From: Streptomyces mirabilis | Lineage (GTDB): Bacteria > Actinomycetota > Actinomycetes > Streptomycetales > Streptomycetaceae | Length of the DNA stretch: 64,000 nucleotides | Assembly (NCBI RefSeq): GCF_039503195.1 | Contig: NZ_JBCJKP010000001.1 | Coordinates: 6,510,001 to 6,574,000 of the forward strand | Direction of reading: 5' to 3' | Part shown: piece after piece, positions 52,690-63,417 of the stretch | How the letters are laid out: every line of letters begins with the position of its first letter | How positions within the stretch are numbered: position 1 is the stretch's first letter | Made by a program: the position numbers and the translations under genes | Notes under the pieces: model-generated | The model's database searches: none | What the model was told of the DNA's origin: nothing | Seen by the model: the letters and a program-made list of their open reading frames with translations, nothing else

Positions 52690-53008
52690 CCGTCCGGGGC
52701 TGCGCGCCGTGCGTGCAGTTCGTCCCGCAGCCCCGATACCCGGAATGTGTGTCCCGGGAACGGAATCTGCGCGTCGTCAGGACGGGGCCTGCCCGTCGCC
52801 GACGTGAACGCCGTTGTCGGGCCGAACGCCCTGTGCGGCCCGACGGGCCGTCCGCCGACCGTACCGCCGTGGCCCTCGTACCCCTCGCTCACGTCCTGCC
52901 GCCCCTCGGTGACGTCTGGTCAAGCCCAGCGCATGCTGCGGGAGTTGCTGCTGTGCGCCCTTGCGGAGGACGATCCTACGGTTGTACCACGGGGGCGCAT
53001 CAAGGGTC
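52690..53008. other. Leader region of the SpoIIE-type phosphatase gene
   Basis: No coding sequence is supported in these 319 bases. Reading leftward, TTGATG (53003-52998) and TAGGAT (52978-52973) are 19 bases apart and form a good candidate for a housekeeping promoter with a Streptomyces-type TAGRAT -10. It would leave an untranslated leader of about 275 bases. Confidence 0.4.
52973..53003 (-). promoter_or_regulatory. Candidate housekeeping promoter for the SpoIIE-type gene
   Basis: The -35 element is TTGATG and the -10 element TAGGAT, with 19 bases between them. It lies just downstream of the DUF402 stop codon. The -10 is a consensus match; the spacing is slightly long. Confidence 0.4.
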
Positions 53009-53701
53009 TCATGAGGACACGTGCGCGGGCGTACGGTCCCAGTCATCCGGCAGGGAAGGAACCGGCCAGGCGGGATCCGGGCGCCAGTGCTGCCAGCCGT
53101 CCGAGAACGGCGCGCCCCAGGCACGGATCACCTCCACCGCGCAGTGCCCTGCCTCTCTAACCTGTGCGGCCAGTTGAGTATCCATCAATCCGGCCCGTTG
53201 CGCCTGTGCGAACTCGTCTTCGTCGAGCCAGTGCCAACTGCGGTCCGGGTGCACGGAGATGTCCAGGAAGTGATCCTCGGAGTCGACCCCGCCTTCCCAA
53301 CGGGCGAGCGGCGCCTCCAGGTTCACGTACCAGTTCTTGAACCGCCAGCCCGGTTCCCAGAACAGCCACACCGACCAGGGCTCGCCGGGCCGCGCCAGCT
53401 TCAGTACTCCGTTGCCGAACCAGCGGCCCCGCTGCACCGTTCGCGCCTTGGTGTAGCGGGACTCCAGCGGTTCTCCGTGCACCGGGGTACCGTCGGCGAG
53501 CACGGGCTTCACGCACTCGGTGCCGGGCGCCATCCACACCGCGAGCAGTTCCTCGTCGTCCCGTACGACGGTCACGGGGCGGCAGATGTGGAAGTGCTCA
53601 CCGGCGTTCTCCCGGTACCGCCACAGAATGTGACTCCCGGGGGCCCAGTACACCGTCGACCCGCCCGCCGTCACTCGCCTCACCGCTCCACCCTCTGCCA
53701 T
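53009..53701 (-). CDS. DUF402 domain protein
   Basis: The 230-residue protein matches DUF402 (FomD-like barrel): GSHILWRYRENAGEHFHICR, ESRYTKARTVQRGRWFGNG, WSVWLFWEPGWRFKNWYVNL, FLDISVHPDRSWHWLDEDEF. The Y-N/S-x-F-Y and D-x-x-L-D/D-x-D residues in this family bind divalent metal and a nucleoside phosphate. Some relatives are nucleoside diphosphate phosphatases, so a phosphohydrolase role is plausible. It starts with ATG 53701. The GAAR segment near the C-terminus (QAQRAGLMDTQLAAQV) is helical. Confidence 0.87.
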   Translation of the reverse strand: MAEGGAVRRVTAGGSTVYWAPGSHILWRYRENAGEHFHICRPVTVVRDDEELLAVWMAPGTECVKPVLADGTPVHGEPLESRYTKARTVQRGRWFGNGVLKLARPGEPWSVWLFWEPGWRFKNWYVNLEAPLARWEGGVDSEDHFLDISVHPDRSWHWLDEDEFAQAQRAGLMDTQLAAQVREAGHCAVEVIRAWGAPFSDGWQHWRPDPAWPVPSLPDDWDRTPAHVSS

Positions 53702-53827
53702 GACCAGATATTAGGTGCCACGGGCATACGACGCTGCGGTGCGCGTCACGGTTCGCGCCATGGAGCGAATGACGTAACGGAGGCGTCATCCCACGGCTTC
53801 CAAGGTCATCCGGGGAGTGAACGCCGT

Positions 53828-55228
53828 TTACGGATGCGTCATCCTCAGGACATCGAGCGCCTCGTCCAGCTGTTCCAGGGTGAGGTCACCGCGCTCGACG
53901 TACCCGGATTCCAGGACGACCTGGCGGATCGTCCGGCGTTCCGCCAGTGCCTTCTTGGCCACCTTGGCGGCCTCCTCGTAGCCGATGTACTTGTTGAGCG
54001 GTGTCACGACCGACGGCGAGGACTCGGCGTACTCGCGGGCCCGTTCGCGGTGGGCGACGATCCCGTCGACGGTGCGGTCGGCGAGCAGGCGCGAGACGTT
54101 GGCGAGGAGACGGATCGACTCCAGGACGTTCTTCGCGATGACCGGAAGCATGACGTTCAGCTCGAAGTTGCCGGCGGCCCCGGCGACGGCGACCGTCGCG
54201 TCGTTGCCCATCACCTGGGCCGCGACCATCAGCACCGCCTCGGGAATGACCGGATTAACCTTGCCGGGCATGATCGAGGAGCCGGGCTGGAGGTCGGGCA
54301 GGCTGATCTCGGCCAGCCCGGTGCGCGGACCGGACGCCATCCACCGCAGATCGTTGGCGATCTTCGTCAGCCCGACCGCGATGGTCCGCAGCTGCCCGCT
54401 CGTCTCGACGATCCCGTCCCGCGCGCCCTGCGCCTCGAAGTGGTCACGGGCTTCGGTGAGCGGCAGCCCGGTGGCCCGCGCCACCTCCGCGATGACGGCC
54501 GCGGAGAACCCGGGCGGCGTGTTGATCCCGGTGCCCACGGCGGTCCCACCGAGCGGCAGTTCGGCGAGCCGGGGCAGCGAGGCCCGGAGGCGCTCGACGC
54601 CGTACCGCACCTGCGCCGCGTACCCCCCGAACTCCTGTCCGAGCGTCACCGGCGTGGCGTCCATGAGATGCGTACGCCCCGACTTCACGACGTCCGCGAA
54701 CTCCTCGGCCTTCCGCTCCAGGGCGGCGGCGAGGTGTTCCAGAGCCGGGACGAGATCCCTGGTCACGGCGGCGGTGGCCGCGATGTGGATCGAGGACGGG
54801 AAGACGTCGTTCGACGACTGCGAGGCGTTCACATGGTCATTGGGGTGTACGCCCCTGCCGAGCCGCTCGGTCGCGAGCGTGGCGACGACCTCGTTGGTGT
54901 TCATGTTGGAGGACGTACCGGAACCCGTCTGGAAGACGTCCACCGGGAACTGCGCGTCCCAGCGACCCTCGGCGACCTCGGCCGCCGCTTCCTGGATGGC
55001 CTCGGCCACGTCCTTGTCGACCACCCCCAGCTTCGCGTTGACCCTGGCCGCCGCGCCCTTGATCAGTGCCAGCGCCTCGATGTGCGCGCGCTCCAGACGC
55101 TGACCCGAGATGGGGAAGTTCTCCACGGCCCGCTGGGTCTGGGCGCGCCACTTCGCGTCCGCGGGCACCCTGACCTCACCCATGGAGTCGTGCTCGATCC
55201 GGTACGGGGCTGCCTGTTCGTCGGCCAT
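53828..55228 (-). CDS. fumC: Fumarate hydratase class II (FumC)
   Basis: The 466-residue iron-free fumarase interconverts fumarate and malate in the TCA cycle as a tetramer. Conserved pieces are [47 protein letters not shown], and the signature [12 protein letters not shown] with the mobile-loop Ser. It starts with an ATG at 55228 after GGAGG. A class I fumarase is encoded 2 kb upstream on the same strand, so the organism can swap an oxygen-sensitive enzyme for a stable one. Confidence 0.95.
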   Translation of the reverse strand: MADEQAAPYRIEHDSMGEVRVPADAKWRAQTQRAVENFPISGQRLERAHIEALALIKGAAARVNAKLGVVDKDVAEAIQEAAAEVAEGRWDAQFPVDVFQTGSGTSSNMNTNEVVATLATERLGRGVHPNDHVNASQSSNDVFPSSIHIAATAAVTRDLVPALEHLAAALERKAEEFADVVKSGRTHLMDATPVTLGQEFGGYAAQVRYGVERLRASLPRLAELPLGGTAVGTGINTPPGFSAAVIAEVARATGLPLTEARDHFEAQGARDGIVETSGQLRTIAVGLTKIANDLRWMASGPRTGLAEISLPDLQPGSSIMPGKVNPVIPEAVLMVAAQVMGNDATVAVAGAAGNFELNVMLPVIAKNVLESIRLLANVSRLLADRTVDGIVAHRERAREYAESSPSVVTPLNKYIGYEEAAKVAKKALAERRTIRQVVLESGYVERGDLTLEQLDEALDVLRMTHP

Positions 55229-55296
55229 CGACGATCACCTCCAGTGGGGACAGCATCGCGGACGTGCCCCGTGTTCCCGGCGAGGCGGCTCCCGTT

Positions 55297-55354
55297 TCTC
55301 CCGGGGAGTCAGCGCCGTGAGCCGCTCTCCCGAGGAGTCAGCGCCGTGAGCCGC
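55297..55354. repeat. 29-bp tandem duplication at the 3' end of the XRE/DUF2690 gene
   Basis: TCTCCCGGGGAGTCAGCGCC and the 9 bases after it (GTGAGCCGC) are repeated from 55326 with a single mismatch (GGGG versus GAGG). The right copy contains the stop codon and last codons of the XRE/DUF2690 gene; the left copy follows it on the coding strand. Confidence 0.88.
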
Positions 55355-56260
55355 CGAGCGGGCCGGTGCACGCCGACATCCCGCCGACCTTGGCGCAGGC
55401 CTCCGCCCCGCGCGGGCTCGACGCGGCCAGCATCGGGCTGCTGTAGCCGTCCGAGGGGTCACCCGGGTAGGCGGCGGACAGCTCGTCCTGGTCCGATCTG
55501 ATCGAGATCTCCCGCGCCCCGCCGGTCGTGGTGCGGACCTCCGACCAGACCGTCGCGCACGAGGGGGAGAAGCGCAGCAGCACGACCTGCCCGGCGCGCG
55601 TGACGGTGCTCTCCGTACGCGCGTCACGGCCGCAGGCCTCGGAGGTCGGGAACTGCCCCTGGCAGCCGTGGCCCCGGCAGGAGGCGCCGGCGGGGGCCAC
55701 GGGCAGGTCGGGGTCGAGGACGTCGGCTGCGCCCGCGGTGACCACCACCGTGGCCGCCATCGCCGCGAGGGCGATGACGGCCCGGTTGGACCCCGGACGC
55801 GCCGGCCCCGAACCGGCGCGTCCGGAACCGCGGCCTGTGGGACCGGGGCCCCCAGGGGCGGGGTGGCCGCCCTGGACTGGGCCCGGGACGCGGCGTCCCA
55901 CAGGGAGAGAAGGGGACCCGGGTCGGTGTCCGCCAGACGGCCGAGCGACTCGACCGCCGAGCGCGGCGGAAACTGATCACCGCTCAGGTAGCGGTGCCAG
56001 GTCGACTTGCTGAACGGGGTGACGGAGGCCAGCGCGGCCAGACTCAGCCCCGTCCGCTGCTTGAGGCACCGGAGCCGCTGCATCAGCAGCTGCTCCTCGT
56101 CGATGTCCTCTGTGCCGATGTCCTCCGTACCGATGCGTTCCATATTGATGCGTTCGGTGCTGAGGTGCTCCATGTTGATGTGTTCTGTTCCCGTACGTAC
56201 TGCCTTGCTGTGTTCTGTCTCATCCAACGAGTCGGGCAGCGGCTGTCTCTTGACCCTCAC
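55338..56260 (-). CDS. XRE-type HTH membrane protein with DUF2690 domain (frameshifted as read)
   Basis: In the first frame, GTG 56260 (GAGGAAGAG upstream) opens a repeat-rich N-terminus and a helix-turn-helix (QRLRCLKQRTGLSLAALASV ... FSKSTWHRYLSGDQFPP) up to LLSLWDAASRAQSRA. The second frame carries a membrane helix (NRAVIALAAMAATVVVTAG) and a DUF2690-like exported domain with paired cysteines (GASCRGHGCQG and CAKVGGMSACTG). One base added near 55800-55865 (for example in GGGG 55845-55848 or CCCCC 55849-55853) joins them into a protein of about 307 residues. The N-terminus has six 5-residue repeats. Confidence 0.72.
56102..56191. repeat. 15-bp tandem repeat coding for a pentapeptide repeat
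   Basis: Six contiguous 15-base units (GATGTCCTCTGTGCC type) from 56102 to 56191 encode, on the minus strand, GTEHI-NMEHL-STERI-NMERI-GTEDI-GTEDI. A seventh, diverged unit reads DEEQL. They lie before the helix-turn-helix of the XRE gene. Confidence 0.88.
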
Positions 56261-56498
56261 GTGGCTCTTCCTCTCGCTCCCTCGGCCTGCCGGGGTGACC
56301 GCCCTGATGTGTTCCCTCGCGCGGTGCCCGGGCACACCCCGATCGCCCGAATGCGAACCGAATATGAAGGGGAGTTGACCTGCTGTTTCGTCAGGGGAGT
56401 GGGGTCGTCGGCTGATCGACTTGTCCTACGGGCCGGCGGGGCGGACCGCGCCCCGCCGGCCGGCGCCGGACCTCAGGAGGCGAGCGGCGGGGTGTTCG

Positions 56499-57014
56499 TC
56501 AGCACCAGCGGACGGCGCGGCTGTTGCGGACGTAGTGGGCGGAGACGTAGCCCCGGCCGTGGGCGAGCTTGTACCAGCGCGAGTTGCCCATGACGGAGGA
56601 ACCGCTCTTCTTGCAGACGAGAGTCACCACGCGGCCGGCCCGCCGCGAGCCGACGATCCGGTAGCCGGTACCCGGACCGGACCGGACGTGCAGACGCATG
56701 TGGTGGGTCGTCACCCGGCCCAGGACGGGCCGGGTGAGGTGGTGCCGGGCGTGGTGGCGCACGGGGGTGATCGCGTAGTGCTTGTGGTGGTGCCGCGGGG
56801 CCAGTGGCAGGGTGTGCGGGGCACGCTGGAGGCCGGGGATCAAGGACTGCGGGGACGCCGGGTACCAGTTCGACGACGCGACCGGCGAGGACGCGGCGCC
56901 CCGGCCGGGAACGTGCGGGGCGGCCGGGGCGGCGGAGGCGGCGGCTGTCACCGGGAAGACGGCGACAGCCGCGATCGCGGCCACCAGGCCGTTGCGCAAA
57001 GTGCGACCAATCAT
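56499..57014 (-). CDS. Secreted SH3-domain protein
   Basis: The 171-residue exported protein has a signal peptide (MIGRTLRNGLVAAIAAVAVF ... ASAAP, about residues 1-30) and a His/Arg/Pro-rich middle (PRHHHKHYAITPVRHHARHH). A bacterial SH3-like domain (about 105-171) has RLHVRSGPGTGYRIVG, GRVVTLVCKKSGSSVMGN and WYKLAHGRGYVSAHYV. Such domains bind cell-wall peptides. The start at 57014 has GGAGGG upstream. It ends 239 bases before the XRE/DUF2690 start on the same strand. Confidence 0.88.
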   Translation of the reverse strand: MIGRTLRNGLVAAIAAVAVFPVTAAASAAPAAPHVPGRGAASSPVASSNWYPASPQSLIPGLQRAPHTLPLAPRHHHKHYAITPVRHHARHHLTRPVLGRVTTHHMRLHVRSGPGTGYRIVGSRRAGRVVTLVCKKSGSSVMGNSRWYKLAHGRGYVSAHYVRNSRAVRWC

Positions 57015-57409
57015 GGGATTTCCCTCCGAGATGACCTGCGGACCACAGGCTGTGATCCGGTCATCACGGAGGGTTTCCGGCAAAGCTCACAAAAATGCTG
57101 TCCCATACGTTCCTGGGACGAAGTGGGACGGTATTGGGGCGTGGCGGGACGCGTCCAGGTGGCGAACAACTGCCTCTGGTGTCCCGGGACGCCGCGCGAG
57201 CCCGGCGCCGCGCACCGGAATCGCCGCGCGAACCGGGGTCCTGGGGCGGCAGCCCGAGCGGCGTCGAAGGGGCGGGGAGGACGAGGCCGTCCAGGCCGAA
57301 GCGGGGTCTGGGACGCAGCCCCGGCGGGGGCGAAGGGGCGGGGCCCCCTGAGGAGGGGACGGGTAGGGGCGGCCGGGGCGAATTCCCTCCCCTGCCGCCC
57401 CGAAAGGCA
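57015..57409. other. Gene-free gap between fumarase class I and the SH3 protein
   Basis: The right part (57240-57409) is a G-rich degenerate repeat region with GGGGCGGGG and CGAAGGGGCGGGG units, like the gap at 43.3 kb. The left part should hold the SH3 gene promoter and includes TGGGACGAAGTGGGACGG, a short direct repeat. I see no ORF with features. Confidence 0.45.
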
Positions 57410-59080
<1,671 letters not shown>

Positions 59081-59225
59081 TAGCCCATTCCTCACTCGAC
59101 AGACAGCGGCATGCCTCCATTGGCAGCGTCCACCAGCGTAGAACCTGGCGCGGACGGTGAGTCTGTGAGGTAAGGCTCAGTTGGCGTGAAGGGGCGGTTT
59201 TCCACAGGTCGCGAGAAGGGGTAGT

Positions 59226-59251
59226 CGCGATCTATCGCGTTTGGGTACGCT
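59226..59251 (+). promoter_or_regulatory. Operator-like palindrome and -10 box of the DUF1707 gene
   Basis: CGCGATCTATCGCG at 59226-59239 is a perfect inverted repeat (6-bp arms, 2-base centre). TACGCT at 59246-59251 can be the -10 box. The start codon is only 6 bases further, so the mRNA would be leaderless and the palindrome would cover the -35 region. Confidence 0.5.
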
Positions 59252-59257
59252 GCTGTC

Positions 59258-59950
59258 GTGGACCTTCAGAAGCGCACCGAAACCCGGGCCTCCGACGCCG
59301 AACTCCGGGCCTCCGACGCCGACCGTGACCGGATCGCCGACATTCTGCGCGATGCCCTCGCCGAGGGGCGCCTCACCGCCGACGAGCACGCCGAGCGGAT
59401 CGAGGGGGTGCTGGCCACGAAGACGGTGGGGGAGCTCGACCGGTTCGTCCAGGACCTGCCCGCCGCGCGCGCGGGCCGCGCGACCCCCGCGTACACGTCC
59501 GTGCCCAACCGCCCCCAGCCGGGCGGCATCCCGGCGGAGGCCGACGAGAACGTGGTGGCGGTGTTCAGCGCCGCCGTGCGCAAGGGCCGCTGGCGCGCCG
59601 GGCGTCGCATCCACGCGTACGCCGTCTTCGGCTCCGTCGACATCGACCTCAGCGAGGCGATCTTCGAGTACCAACAGGTCGTGATCAAGGCGATATCGGT
59701 CTTCGGCAACGTCGAGATCAAGGTCCCGGAGAACGTCTCGCTGCGCGGCAGCGGCGGCGGAGTCCTCGGCAACTTCGAGACGCACACCACGGACGCGGGC
59801 GAGCCCGACGCCCCCGTGGTCTACGTCGAGGGCTTCGCGGTGCTGGGGAACATCGAGGCGCGGCCCAAGCGCGGCAAGCTCGTCGCCGACATCCTCGACC
59901 GCACGATGGACCGCGTGGACAGGACTTTGCGCAAGCACCTCGACCGTTGA
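59258..59950 (+). CDS. DUF1707 SHOCT-like domain protein
   Basis: The 230-residue cytosolic protein begins with a DUF1707 domain: ELRASDADRDRIADILRDAL, EGRLTADEHAERIEGVLATK, VGELDRFVQDLP. A cell-wall-active-antibiotic-response-like beta part follows (about residues 105-195): VVAVFSAAVRKGRWRAGRRI, AVFGSVDIDLSEAIF, AISVFGNVEIKVPENV. The gene is likely leaderless from GTG 59258. Its first codons include an in-frame 21-bp repeat coding RASDAEL/RASDADR. Similar proteins often respond to envelope stress. Confidence 0.88.
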   Translation: MDLQKRTETRASDAELRASDADRDRIADILRDALAEGRLTADEHAERIEGVLATKTVGELDRFVQDLPAARAGRATPAYTSVPNRPQPGGIPAEADENVVAVFSAAVRKGRWRAGRRIHAYAVFGSVDIDLSEAIFEYQQVVIKAISVFGNVEIKVPENVSLRGSGGGVLGNFETHTTDAGEPDAPVVYVEGFAVLGNIEARPKRGKLVADILDRTMDRVDRTLRKHLDR

Positions 59951-60149
59951 CGCCTGTGAACGCGACGGCGCGCGGGGCGCATTGGTCCACTCACCCGCAC
60001 CCCGTTTTGAACGACCGGCTCCGCTCTCGGGAACTCAGTGCATAGGCGCGCGCACAGCGGGTAGGGCTTGCTGCATCGCCTCTTGGAGGGCGCTGTGGGA
60101 CTTCCCGCGGTGCCCGGCACGCCCGCGAAGCCGTCGTCAGGAGTAGACC

Positions 60150-60521
60150 GTGCTGCAACCGCCGCATCAGTCCCTGCAGGTAGCTGCCGTTCCGGCCCAG
60201 CGGGCGCCAGTGCGGGACAGGGATCAGGAAGCCCCATGGCACACGGAGGCGGTGTGCCGCAGGGACGAGGCCGGCCTGTTCTTCGCGCCCTCCAAGGAGC
60301 CCACGGCCGCCCGGTTGTCCCGCGAGGAGGCGGCGAAGCGCGTCTGCGCCCGCTGTCCCGTGATGGTCGAGTGCCGCGAACACGCGCTGCTGCAACCCGA
60401 GCCGTACGGAGTGTGGGGCGGCCTCACCGCCGCCGAGCGCCGCGTGGTGCTCGCCCGGCGCCGCCGGCGCGACCTGGAACTCAAGAAGGCCGCCCGCGGC
60501 ACGATAGCCGCAGCCGGCTGA
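60150..60521 (+). CDS. wblI: WhiB-like iron-sulphur regulator (WblI-like)
   Basis: The 123-residue regulator has four cluster-binding cysteines (36, 66, 69 and 75 in AVCRRD and VCARCPVMVEC) and the G-V-W-G-G turn (87-91). A basic C-terminal tail (ARRRRRDLELKK) contacts DNA. Wbl proteins bind [4Fe-4S] clusters and partner with the principal sigma factor. Position before glpX suggests S. coelicolor WblI (from memory). The start is GTG 60150; the upstream 199-base gap should hold its promoter. Confidence 0.93.
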   Translation: MLQPPHQSLQVAAVPAQRAPVRDRDQEAPWHTEAVCRRDEAGLFFAPSKEPTAARLSREEAAKRVCARCPVMVECREHALLQPEPYGVWGGLTAAERRVVLARRRRRDLELKKAARGTIAAAG

Positions 60522-60536
60522 GCGTACGTACGCCAA

Positions 60537-60567
60537 AGGGGCCGCCCTCCGCACAGGGCCGGCCCCT
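60537..60567. terminator. Hairpin terminator after the WhiB-like gene
   Basis: AGGGGCCGCCCT pairs with AGGGCCGGCCCCT (one bulged C) across the loop CCGCAC. Copies of CGTACGTAC flank both sides, extending the symmetry. It lies 15 bases after the stop. Confidence 0.7.
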
Positions 60568-60651
60568 CTGCCGTACGTACTTCATTACGTTGGCCGTAGG
60601 TACTTCTTCACGCGCCCCGTAAGGCAAGCGCCCCATAAGAGCGCCCCATAT

Positions 60652-60712
60652 AAGGGGCGGGGAACTGCGCGACCGGCCACGACGCACCCGCAGTGACCCA
60701 CAACCCGCAGTT
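60652..60712. repeat. Dispersed GC-rich intergenic repeat, copy between wblI and glpX
   Basis: GGGGCGGGGAACTGCGCGAC is followed by CCACGACGCACCCGCAG and then CCCGCAGTTCCCC, so GGGGAACTGC can pair with GCAGTTCCCC. It matches the repeat at 6005. Confidence 0.6.
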
Positions 60713-60745
60713 CCCCGGCACTTCCGGCGGAACGCCCCCGCGGAG

Positions 60746-61777
60746 CTACTTGGCGCGGTCGAAGTCGATCGCGCTGTACGCCCGCAACTTGCTCAGCCGA
60801 TGCTCCGACCGAATCTGGCGCACCGTACCCGACTTGGACCGCATCACGATCGACTCGGTGGTCGCGGTCTCCGCCCGGTACCGCACCCCGCGCAGCAGCT
60901 CCCCGTCCGTGATCCCGGTGGCGACGAAGAACACGTTCTCGCCGGAGACCAGATCGTCGGTGAGCAGCACACGGTCGAGGTCGTGCCCGGCGTCCACCGC
61001 GCGCTGTCGCTCCTCGTCGTCCTTGGGCCACAGCTTGCCCTGGATGGTGCCGCCCAGGCACTTCACGGCGCAGGCGGAGATGATGCCCTCGGGCGTACCG
61101 CCGACGCCGAGGAGCAGGTCGATGCCCGTGCCCTCGCGCAGCGCGAGGATCGAACCCGCGACGTCGCCGTCGGAGATCAGCTTGATCCGGGCGCCGGTCT
61201 CGCGGATCTCCTTGATGATCCCCTCGTGGCGCGGCCGGTCGAGGATCACGACGGTGACGTCCTCGGGCGAGGACTTCTTGGCCTTGGCGACCCGGCGGAT
61301 GTTCACCGATACGGGCGCGTTGATGTCGACGAAGTCGGCGGCCTCCGGCCCGGTGACCAGCTTGTCCATGTAGAAGACCGCGGACGGGTCGAACATGGTG
61401 CCGCGGTCGGCGGCGGCCAGCACCGCGATCGCGTTGCTCATGCCCTTGGCGGTCAGTGTGGTCCCGTCGATCGGGTCGACGGCGATGTCGCACTCGGGGC
61501 CGGTCCCGTCGCCCACGCGCTCCCCGTTGAAGAGCATCGGGGCCTCGTCCTTCTCGCCTTCACCGATGACGACGACGCCGTTCATCGAGACGGTGGAGAC
61601 GAGGGTCCGCATGGCCCGGACGGCGGCGCCGTCGGCGCCGATCTTGTCGCCGCGGCCTACCCAGCGGCCCGCGGCCATCGCGGCGGCCTCGGTGACCCGG
61701 ACGAGTTCCAGGGCGAGATTTCGGTCGGGGGCCTCGGAAGGGACCTCGAGTTCGGACGGCAGATGATGCTCGGTCAT
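60746..61777 (-). CDS. glpX: Fructose-1,6-bisphosphatase class II (GlpX)
   Basis: The 343-residue enzyme hydrolyses fructose-1,6-bisphosphate in gluconeogenesis; it is metal-dependent and the main FBPase in actinomycetes. It has [30 protein letters not shown], the DPIDGTT metal site in [14 protein letters not shown], and a [20 protein letters not shown] loop. The start is ATG 61777 with GGTGCGC upstream, and it lies 107 bases from the wblI region on the convergent strand. Confidence 0.95.
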   Translation of the reverse strand: MTEHHLPSELEVPSEAPDRNLALELVRVTEAAAMAAGRWVGRGDKIGADGAAVRAMRTLVSTVSMNGVVVIGEGEKDEAPMLFNGERVGDGTGPECDIAVDPIDGTTLTAKGMSNAIAVLAAADRGTMFDPSAVFYMDKLVTGPEAADFVDINAPVSVNIRRVAKAKKSSPEDVTVVILDRPRHEGIIKEIRETGARIKLISDGDVAGSILALREGTGIDLLLGVGGTPEGIISACAVKCLGGTIQGKLWPKDDEERQRAVDAGHDLDRVLLTDDLVSGENVFFVATGITDGELLRGVRYRAETATTESIVMRSKSGTVRQIRSEHRLSKLRAYSAIDFDRAK

Positions 61778-61902
61778 CGGAGCGCACCTTTCTGATACGA
61801 CGACGGCCGGATGAGGGTGTGCCCCGACTCTATCGTCAGGCTGACAAAATGAGCAGGGGGCCCCACGGATGAGCAGACCAGGGCACCTGCGACGATAGGG
61901 GC

Positions 61903-62421
61903 GTGGCAGGTACGAAAGGCAAGCAGAGCGTCCGGGACATGCTCCTCTCCCTGGGTCTGATCGGGCTCATGGCGGGCGTGATCTACATCTTCATCCCGCA
62001 CGACGACTCCGCGCCTCCTCTCAAGCGCGTCGACTACCGCGTCGAGCTGCTCACGGCGCGCCGCGCGGCGTCGTATCCCGTGGCGGCACCCGTGGGTCTG
62101 CCGACGGCGTGGAAGGCGACCTCGGTGCGGTACGACGGCAGCGAGTTCGATGCCTGGCACCTGGGCTTCCACGACCCCGACGGTCAGTACGTGGCGATCG
62201 AGCAGTCGACTCAGCCCGCGGCCGTCTTCATCGACTCGGCCAGCCAGGGCGCCAAGGAGACGAAGGCCACCCAGCGGATCGGTGACGCGACGTGGCAGCG
62301 GTACGAGGGCGACCAGTACGACGCCCTCGTGCTCAGGGCCAAGGGGGCGACCACCGTGGTGACCGGGACGGCGTCGTTCGGGCAGCTGACGAAGATGGCG
62401 GAGGCGCTGAGGACGTCATGA
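61903..62421 (+). CDS. DUF4245 domain membrane protein
   Basis: The 172-residue protein has a short basic tail, one membrane helix (about residues 12-31, [20 protein letters not shown]) and an extracytoplasmic domain. The DUF4245 pattern includes [50 protein letters not shown], and [16 protein letters not shown]. It is conserved next to glpX and the xse genes in actinomycetes; function unknown. GACGTC repeats follow at the 3' end. Confidence 0.88.
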   Translation: MAGTKGKQSVRDMLLSLGLIGLMAGVIYIFIPHDDSAPPLKRVDYRVELLTARRAASYPVAAPVGLPTAWKATSVRYDGSEFDAWHLGFHDPDGQYVAIEQSTQPAAVFIDSASQGAKETKATQRIGDATWQRYEGDQYDALVLRAKGATTVVTGTASFGQLTKMAEALRTS

Positions 62422-62464
62422 CGTAGTGACGTCACGACGTCGTGATGCTGTGACGTCGTGATGC
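62412..62464. repeat. GACGTC-type short repeats at the DUF4245 3' end
   Basis: GACGTC (self-complementary) occurs four times (62412, 62428, 62436 and 62452), in GACGTC(A/G)TGATG-like units. The first contains the last codons and stop of the DUF4245 gene. Confidence 0.75.
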
Positions 62465-62491
62465 GTCCGCCTCGTACGGCCGTGTACGCGT

Positions 62492-62529
62492 GAGAAGGGC
62501 CCCCGGCGCCATTGACGGGGGCCCTTCTC
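62492..62529. terminator. Strong bidirectional hairpin terminator
   Basis: GAGAAGGGCCCCCG and CGGGGGCCCTTCTC form a perfect 14-bp stem with the 10-base loop GCGCCATTGA, between the convergent DUF4245 and nitroreductase genes. Confidence 0.88.
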
Positions 62530-62565
62530 GTCTCACGCGCGTACGCGCGGGGCGTACGCGGGGAC

Positions 62566-63156
62566 TCAGACGGTCGTGATGACCTGGTCGAACTCCAGGC
62601 GCGGGGAGCGCGGGAACCAGGCGTCCTCGCCCGGCTTGCCGATGTTGACGACCATCAGCGGGGTGTGGTCGTCGTCCAGGAACTCCTTCTGGACGCCCGC
62701 GAAGTCGAGACCGGTCATCGGGCCGGCGGCGAGGCCGGCGGCGCGGACGCCGATGATGAAGTACGCGGCCTGCAGCGCGGCGTTCAGCGCGGCGGCACCC
62801 TCACGGGCCGGGCGCTCGGCGAAGAAGACGTCCTTGGCCTGCGGGAAGTGCGGGAACAGGGCGGGGAGCTCCTCGTGGAACTCGTTGTCCGCGGAGAGGA
62901 TCGCGACCAGCGGGGCGGTGGCGGTCTTGGGCTGGTTGCCCTCGGCCATGTGCTGCACCAGGCGCTCGCGGGCCTCGGCGGAGCGGACCAGGGTGATGCG
63001 CAGCGGCGACTGGTTGAAGGCGGTCGGGCCGTACTTGACCAGGTCGTAGATCGCCTGCACCTGCTCGTCGGTCACCGGCTCGTCGGTGAACGTGTTGGCG
63101 GTACGGGCCTCGCGGAACAGCAGGTCCTGGGCGGCGGGGTCAAGAACGAGGGACAT
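62566..63156 (-). CDS. Nitroreductase-family malonic semialdehyde reductase-like enzyme (RutE type)
   Basis: The 196-residue flavoprotein matches the RutE/HadB group: LVLDPAAQDLLFREARTANT, DLVKYGPTAFNQSPLRI, LVRSAEARERLVQHMAEGN, AAYFIIGVRAAGLAAGPMTG, VVNIGKPGEDAWFPRSPRL. It should be an FMN-dependent NAD(P)H reductase; whether it works in pyrimidine degradation or as a general oxidoreductase cannot be told, since no rut genes are nearby. Confidence 0.88.
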   Translation of the reverse strand: MSLVLDPAAQDLLFREARTANTFTDEPVTDEQVQAIYDLVKYGPTAFNQSPLRITLVRSAEARERLVQHMAEGNQPKTATAPLVAILSADNEFHEELPALFPHFPQAKDVFFAERPAREGAAALNAALQAAYFIIGVRAAGLAAGPMTGLDFAGVQKEFLDDDHTPLMVVNIGKPGEDAWFPRSPRLEFDQVITTV

Positions 63157-63417
63157 CTAAAACCTTCTCGGTATGTGCGGTGGATCCGGGGGGATCGGTT
63201 GGCGATGTCGACAGTACGGGGAGGAGGTTTAAGGTTCAACCAAAAACGGGGTGAGGTGATCCGCTTCACAGGGAGTGAGGGGGAGCGAGGTCGCTTCCGG
63301 GCGCCGGGGTTCCGGGGGAACGACGAGGCCGCCGTCACCGAGCGGGACGGCGGCCGGGTGTCACTGGGGATGTCGCCGGGTGTCAGCGGCTTGCGGAAGG
63401 GAGCGAACGCCATGACG

